From Methyloglobulus sp. (GTDB lineage Bacteria > Pseudomonadota > Gammaproteobacteria > Methylococcales > Methylomonadaceae): a stretch of DNA of 8,598 nt. The DNA is taken from the NCBI GenBank assembly GCA_013140405.1, contig JABFSV010000053.1:1-8598 (forward strand). Direction: 5' to 3'. The notes beneath the pieces were generated by a model. It was not told where the DNA came from. It searched no databases and worked only from the letters and a program-made list of their open reading frames with translations. Below, piece after piece: positions 6,334 through 8,598 of this stretch. How positions within the stretch are numbered: the stretch's first letter is position 1; the number at the start of each line of letters is the position of its first letter. The position numbers and the translations under genes are program-made.

Positions 6334-6364
6334 GGTTGTGGTTATTTTCTTTATGGCCACAACC
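6334..6364 (+). terminator. Second stem-loop after the 3855 gene
   Basis: GGTTGTGG (6334-6341) and CCACAACC (6357-6364) form a perfect 8-bp stem. The bases inside can extend it by four or five pairs including two G-U pairs, leaving a T-rich loop. It is followed by ACATTTAG, a poor T-tract. Coming 79 bases after the stop codon and next to another stem-loop, it probably belongs to the transcript end of the 3855 gene. Whether it terminates transcription or only stabilises the RNA is not clear. Confidence 0.4.
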
Positions 6365-6464
6365 ACATTTAGTAAGCGGATGAACCAACAAAGTCATTAT
6401 CCATTTCTTTGTTTTTATTAATGATAACTGTAGTAGGCAAAGTTTAGTGCAAGCTGCTTTTGCA

Positions 6465-6493
6465 TTGAGTGACAGATTCTAGTCATATTCAAT
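6465..6493 (+). promoter_or_regulatory. Weak candidate promoter for the 6675 unit
   Basis: TTGAGT (6465-6470) and TTCAAT (6488-6493) are separated by 17 bases and each match the sigma-70 consensus at four of six positions. A separate TATAAC at 6512-6517 is a better -10 box but lacks a good -35. Either would leave a leader of about 150-175 bases before the ATG at 6675. Confidence 0.2.
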
Positions 6494-6674
6494 GGGAAAG
6501 TAATTTTATTTTATAACACATGAACTTACGCATTGTTTTAGGGAATACACCGTGGGGCAAGCCTGTTAGGATTTTGGCCTTAACACCTTAAAGAATACGA
6601 CATGTCATTAATAGTATTAGTAGGCAGTCAATTTGGTTCATGCAGTTTTTCTGCGCTTAAAACGAGGTTTAACA

Positions 6675-7412
6675 ATGCACACAAAGACAATTACAAATAA
6701 ATTAGCGTTCGCGCTCTGCATGGCTCTCGCCTTGCCAGTTGCCGCTGCGCCGAGACTGATCGGCGATACTGATTTAAAGGCCACCAAGACGAGTTATTCG
6801 TTCTTTTACGCCGACCCCAACAAAGTCCAGTTGACAACCGCAACGATCCTGACTCAATTGCAGGAACGCCTTGTTGCGGCAGGGTTAAGCACGACCCCTT
6901 GTCTCATACCGGCTGACCAAAACGCCAATAACATGGTCTGTGGATCAGGTGCTATTCGCTTTGGTACTGATTTTTTTTCTTTCAACAGTATCACTAATAT
7001 TCCCAAACCAAATCTTCCCTTCACGGCTGCCGACTCGGATACGGGGCTGGACAAAGTCAGCCTGGAATTTGGTGTTAATGGAAGGGTTCCAGCAATTAAT
7101 CAACCCAATGAGATGCCACGTATTGTCCATGTTCGCTTTAACAAGCGCATCGCCCAATTCGGAATGGCGTTCGACCCATACATTGTGACCGACACTCCTG
7201 ACTTATTCGAGGGCCGTGTGTCTGACGGCATACAGTTCGTCGTCAACGGTCAAGCAACACCCATTCGTGATTTTACCCAGGAAACGCGCGGCAATATTCC
7301 TTTTGTCGGTGTGGAAGACACCCACGGATTTACCGAGTTGACCATCATCAGCACAGGCGGTGGATCCATTATTGGTGACCAGTTCACCATCGTGCCTTTG
7401 GCTAATTTCTGA
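6675..7412 (+). CDS. Secreted protein of unknown function, first gene of a pair
   Basis: This 245-residue protein begins with a clear Sec signal peptide: two lysines, a hydrophobic run (LAFALCMALALPVAAA), and a cleavage site most likely after residue 24, because Pro26 disfavours cut after 25. I do not recognise the mature part. It has two cysteines 13 residues apart (76 and 89) that could close a loop. Short strand-like stretches (VSLEFGVNG, RIVHVRFNK, IQFVVNG) suggest a beta-sandwich. The end, GVEDTHGFTELTIISTGGG then GDQFTIVPL, recalls the last strands of jelly-roll domains in PEP-CTERM-type exported proteins, but no PEP-CTERM anchor follows. ATG 6675 is chosen because GAGG (6664-6667) lies seven bases upstream and the signal peptide starts there; a TTG 42 bases earlier has neither. 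Only 10 bases separate it from the HAF-repeat gene, so the two are probably one operon. An eight-T run (6971-6978) lies within the frame. Confidence 0.88.
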   Translation: MHTKTITNKLAFALCMALALPVAAAPRLIGDTDLKATKTSYSFFYADPNKVQLTTATILTQLQERLVAAGLSTTPCLIPADQNANNMVCGSGAIRFGTDFFSFNSITNIPKPNLPFTAADSDTGLDKVSLEFGVNGRVPAINQPNEMPRIVHVRFNKRIAQFGMAFDPYIVTDTPDLFEGRVSDGIQFVVNGQATPIRDFTQETRGNIPFVGVEDTHGFTELTIISTGGGSIIGDQFTIVPLANF

Positions 7413-7422
7413 GATCACGACC

Positions 7423-8598
7423 ATGAAATTATTACAAACTACAATTAGAAACCTGCTGGCGATTCCACTGGTACTCGGTTTGCCGTTTGGTGCAATACAC
7501 GCCGCACCACAGTACATCGTCACTGACCTTGGCATCCTAGGCGGCACTTACAGTAGCGGTGCAGCTATCAACGAGGCAGGCCAAGTGGCTGGTTATTCAC
7601 ATATAGCTGGAAATGCTGCCCTACATCCATTCCTTTGGCAGAGTGGTGTGAGCCTAGGGCTCAACACGCTAGGCGGCACACACGCAATGGCTTTGGGCAT
7701 CAATAGCAGTGGACAGGTTGTTGGTAATTCGCAAATAACAGGTAACACAGCTAGTCGCGGATTCGTTTGGAATGTGAATGCCATGTCGCCATTATCGACG
7801 CTCGGCGGCACTAGAAGCCGAGCCACTGCCATTAATAACAACGGTGTTATCACAGGTGCTGCTAGCGTGCTAAACGATACCGCCGAACACGGTGTCATTT
7901 GGCCCACTTCTCTGGTAACCACGCCTACAGACCTTGGCACATTGGGCGGTGTTAATAGCCAAGGCAATGACATCAATATTAATGGCCAGGTTGTCGGCTA
8001 TGCCGAAAATGCCAGTGGGCAAACTCACGCCACTCGTTGGATATCGCCTTACAACGCAGCATCGCGTTTGGATTTAGGTACCCTGGGTGGAACTTATAGT
8101 GAAGCCTACGCTATTAACACTGCGGGACAAGTCACTGGGGTTTCGAGTAACACAGGTGATGCGCGGTTTCGCGGTTTCGTCTGGCAGGCAGGGCAGGGCA
8201 TGGTAGATATTGGTTCCCTGACCGCAACAAGCACTCATACGGCTGGTATGGACATTAATACCAACGGCGATGTGGTCGGTTATTCTTCCACGGCAGGTGG
8301 CGCAGCGAAACGCGCTATCGTCCGTAAGGCTGGAGTGGCTTTGGCTGACCTCAACGGACAAATTCTACCAAATATCGGTTGGGTGTTGTCCGAAGCACAC
8401 GCTATTAATGATGCTGGTCAAATTGTCGGTATCGGCACCTTGACGAAAGTAGACACGCTTAACAATTTAAACCGTGTGGAACACCACGCATTTCTGCTGA
8501 CACCAGATACCGTAAAGCCGACTATAACCTGTCCCTCAACGGTCACCACGAATGGTACACAGCCAGCTAGTATCGGTGCAGCGGTCGCCCAGGATAAC
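7423..8598 (+). CDS. Secreted HAF-repeat protein (3' end beyond window)
   Basis: ATG 7423 opens a frame that stays open for 392 codons to the window end. A Sec signal peptide (LLAIPLVLGLPFGAIHA) is probably cleaved after residue 27. Seven repeats of the extracellular HAF type follow. Each has an LGGT-like turn, then AIN-x-x-GQVVG, then a G/HAF-V/L-W-like strand. The LGG turns lie at residues 39, 83, 127, 174 and 221, with a degenerate one at 266; the IN pairs lie at 49, 93, 137, 184, 231, 278 and 328. The period is therefore 44-50 residues. From about residue 364 a different module begins (KPTITCPSTVTTNG), resembling the start of a HYR or Ig-like domain. HAF-repeat proteins have no firmly established function. 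It lies 10 bases after the 6675 gene with only a weak GAGA before it, so it probably depends on coupling. The C-terminal anchor, if any, is not visible. Confidence 0.92.
   Translation, partial: MKLLQTTIRNLLAIPLVLGLPFGAIHAAPQYIVTDLGILGGTYSSGAAINEAGQVAGYSHIAGNAALHPFLWQSGVSLGLNTLGGTHAMALGINSSGQVVGNSQITGNTASRGFVWNVNAMSPLSTLGGTRSRATAINNNGVITGAASVLNDTAEHGVIWPTSLVTTPTDLGTLGGVNSQGNDININGQVVGYAENASGQTHATRWISPYNAASRLDLGTLGGTYSEAYAINTAGQVTGVSSNTGDARFRGFVWQAGQGMVDIGSLTATSTHTAGMDINTNGDVVGYSSTAGGAAKRAIVRKAGVALADLNGQILPNIGWVLSEAHAINDAGQIVGIGTLTKVDTLNNLNRVEHHAFLLTPDTVKPTITCPSTVTTNGTQPASIGAAVAQDN

Larger units (their letters stand above)
6255..6674. other. Intergenic region between the secreted-protein genes
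   Basis: These 420 bases contain no convincing gene. The first 110 hold two strong stem-loops, listed separately. The rest is AT-rich and probably carries the promoter of the two-gene unit at 6675; candidate hexamers are listed with low confidence. A direct repeat TAGTAGGCA occurs at 6431-6439 and 6618-6626, probably by chance. A minus-strand frame of 22 codons (6418-6486) has no ribosome binding site and is not supported. Confidence 0.6.

Noticed and set aside
6206..6421. 71-codon plus-strand frame across the end of the 3855 gene
   Set aside because: It overlaps the end of a real gene in another frame and then translates two stem-loops; no ribosome binding site.
6413..6430. Fur-box-like sequence around AATGATAAC
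   Set aside because: Only part of one hexamer array matches the GATAAT consensus, and a single partial match in AT-rich DNA is expected by chance.
6418..6486. 22-codon minus-strand ORF above the minus-strand terminator
   Set aside because: It has no ribosome binding site and no other support; an untranslated antisense RNA would fit the terminator as well.
6633..6674. TTG extension of the 245-residue protein
   Set aside because: No ribosome binding site, and it would put extra residues before an otherwise standard signal peptide.
7593..7976. 127-codon minus-strand frame opposite the HAF gene
   Set aside because: Its regularity comes from the repeats on the other strand; it has no supported start or domain.

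Overview
The window looks like chromosomal DNA of a Gram-negative gammaproteobacterium. It carries a feoA-feoB-feoC ferrous-iron operon of the gammaproteobacterial type (a 773-residue FeoB and a small cysteine-bearing FeoC). This is followed by genes for large Sec-exported proteins of a kind I associate, from memory only, with environmental gammaproteobacteria such as Methylococcales. No rRNA, tRNA, CRISPR array, transposase or phage gene is visible, and all supported genes lie on the + strand.

Layout. Positions 1-2691 hold the Feo operon: the 3' end of feoA, complete feoB and complete feoC. They are packed head to tail with one- and four-base stop/start overlaps, so they are almost certainly co-transcribed and translationally coupled. 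FeoB is the inner-membrane Fe(II) permease with a cytosolic G domain; FeoA and FeoC are its small cytosolic partners.

Positions 2692-3854 are an unusually long stretch (about 1.16 kb) with no ordinary gene but dense small-scale structure. It holds two weak terminator-like hairpins and a 19-codon mini-ORF whose Shine-Dalgarno sequence can be masked and unmasked by competing hairpins. A 24-bp near-palindrome is followed by two 11-bp tandem units. A nested inverted repeat is built from four AAGCG/CGCTT words. A second mini-ORF of 27 codons ends exactly where the next large reading frame opens. I read this as a long regulatory leader for the gene at 3855.

Positions 3855-8598 hold three exported-protein genes. 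The first is a 799-residue multidomain protein with a signal peptide, an N-terminal module resembling an uncharacterised secreted family, two Ig/cadherin-like repeats and a C-terminal two-cysteine module. After a 420-bp gap with two strong stem-loops comes a probable two-gene operon: a 245-residue secreted protein of unknown function, then, 10 bases later, a secreted HAF-repeat protein with seven repeats that runs off the end of the window. None of the three has a recognised catalytic motif or visible sorting signal. The most promising undescribed material is the leader region 3234-3840 and this block of secreted proteins; linking the block functionally to iron uptake would be speculation.
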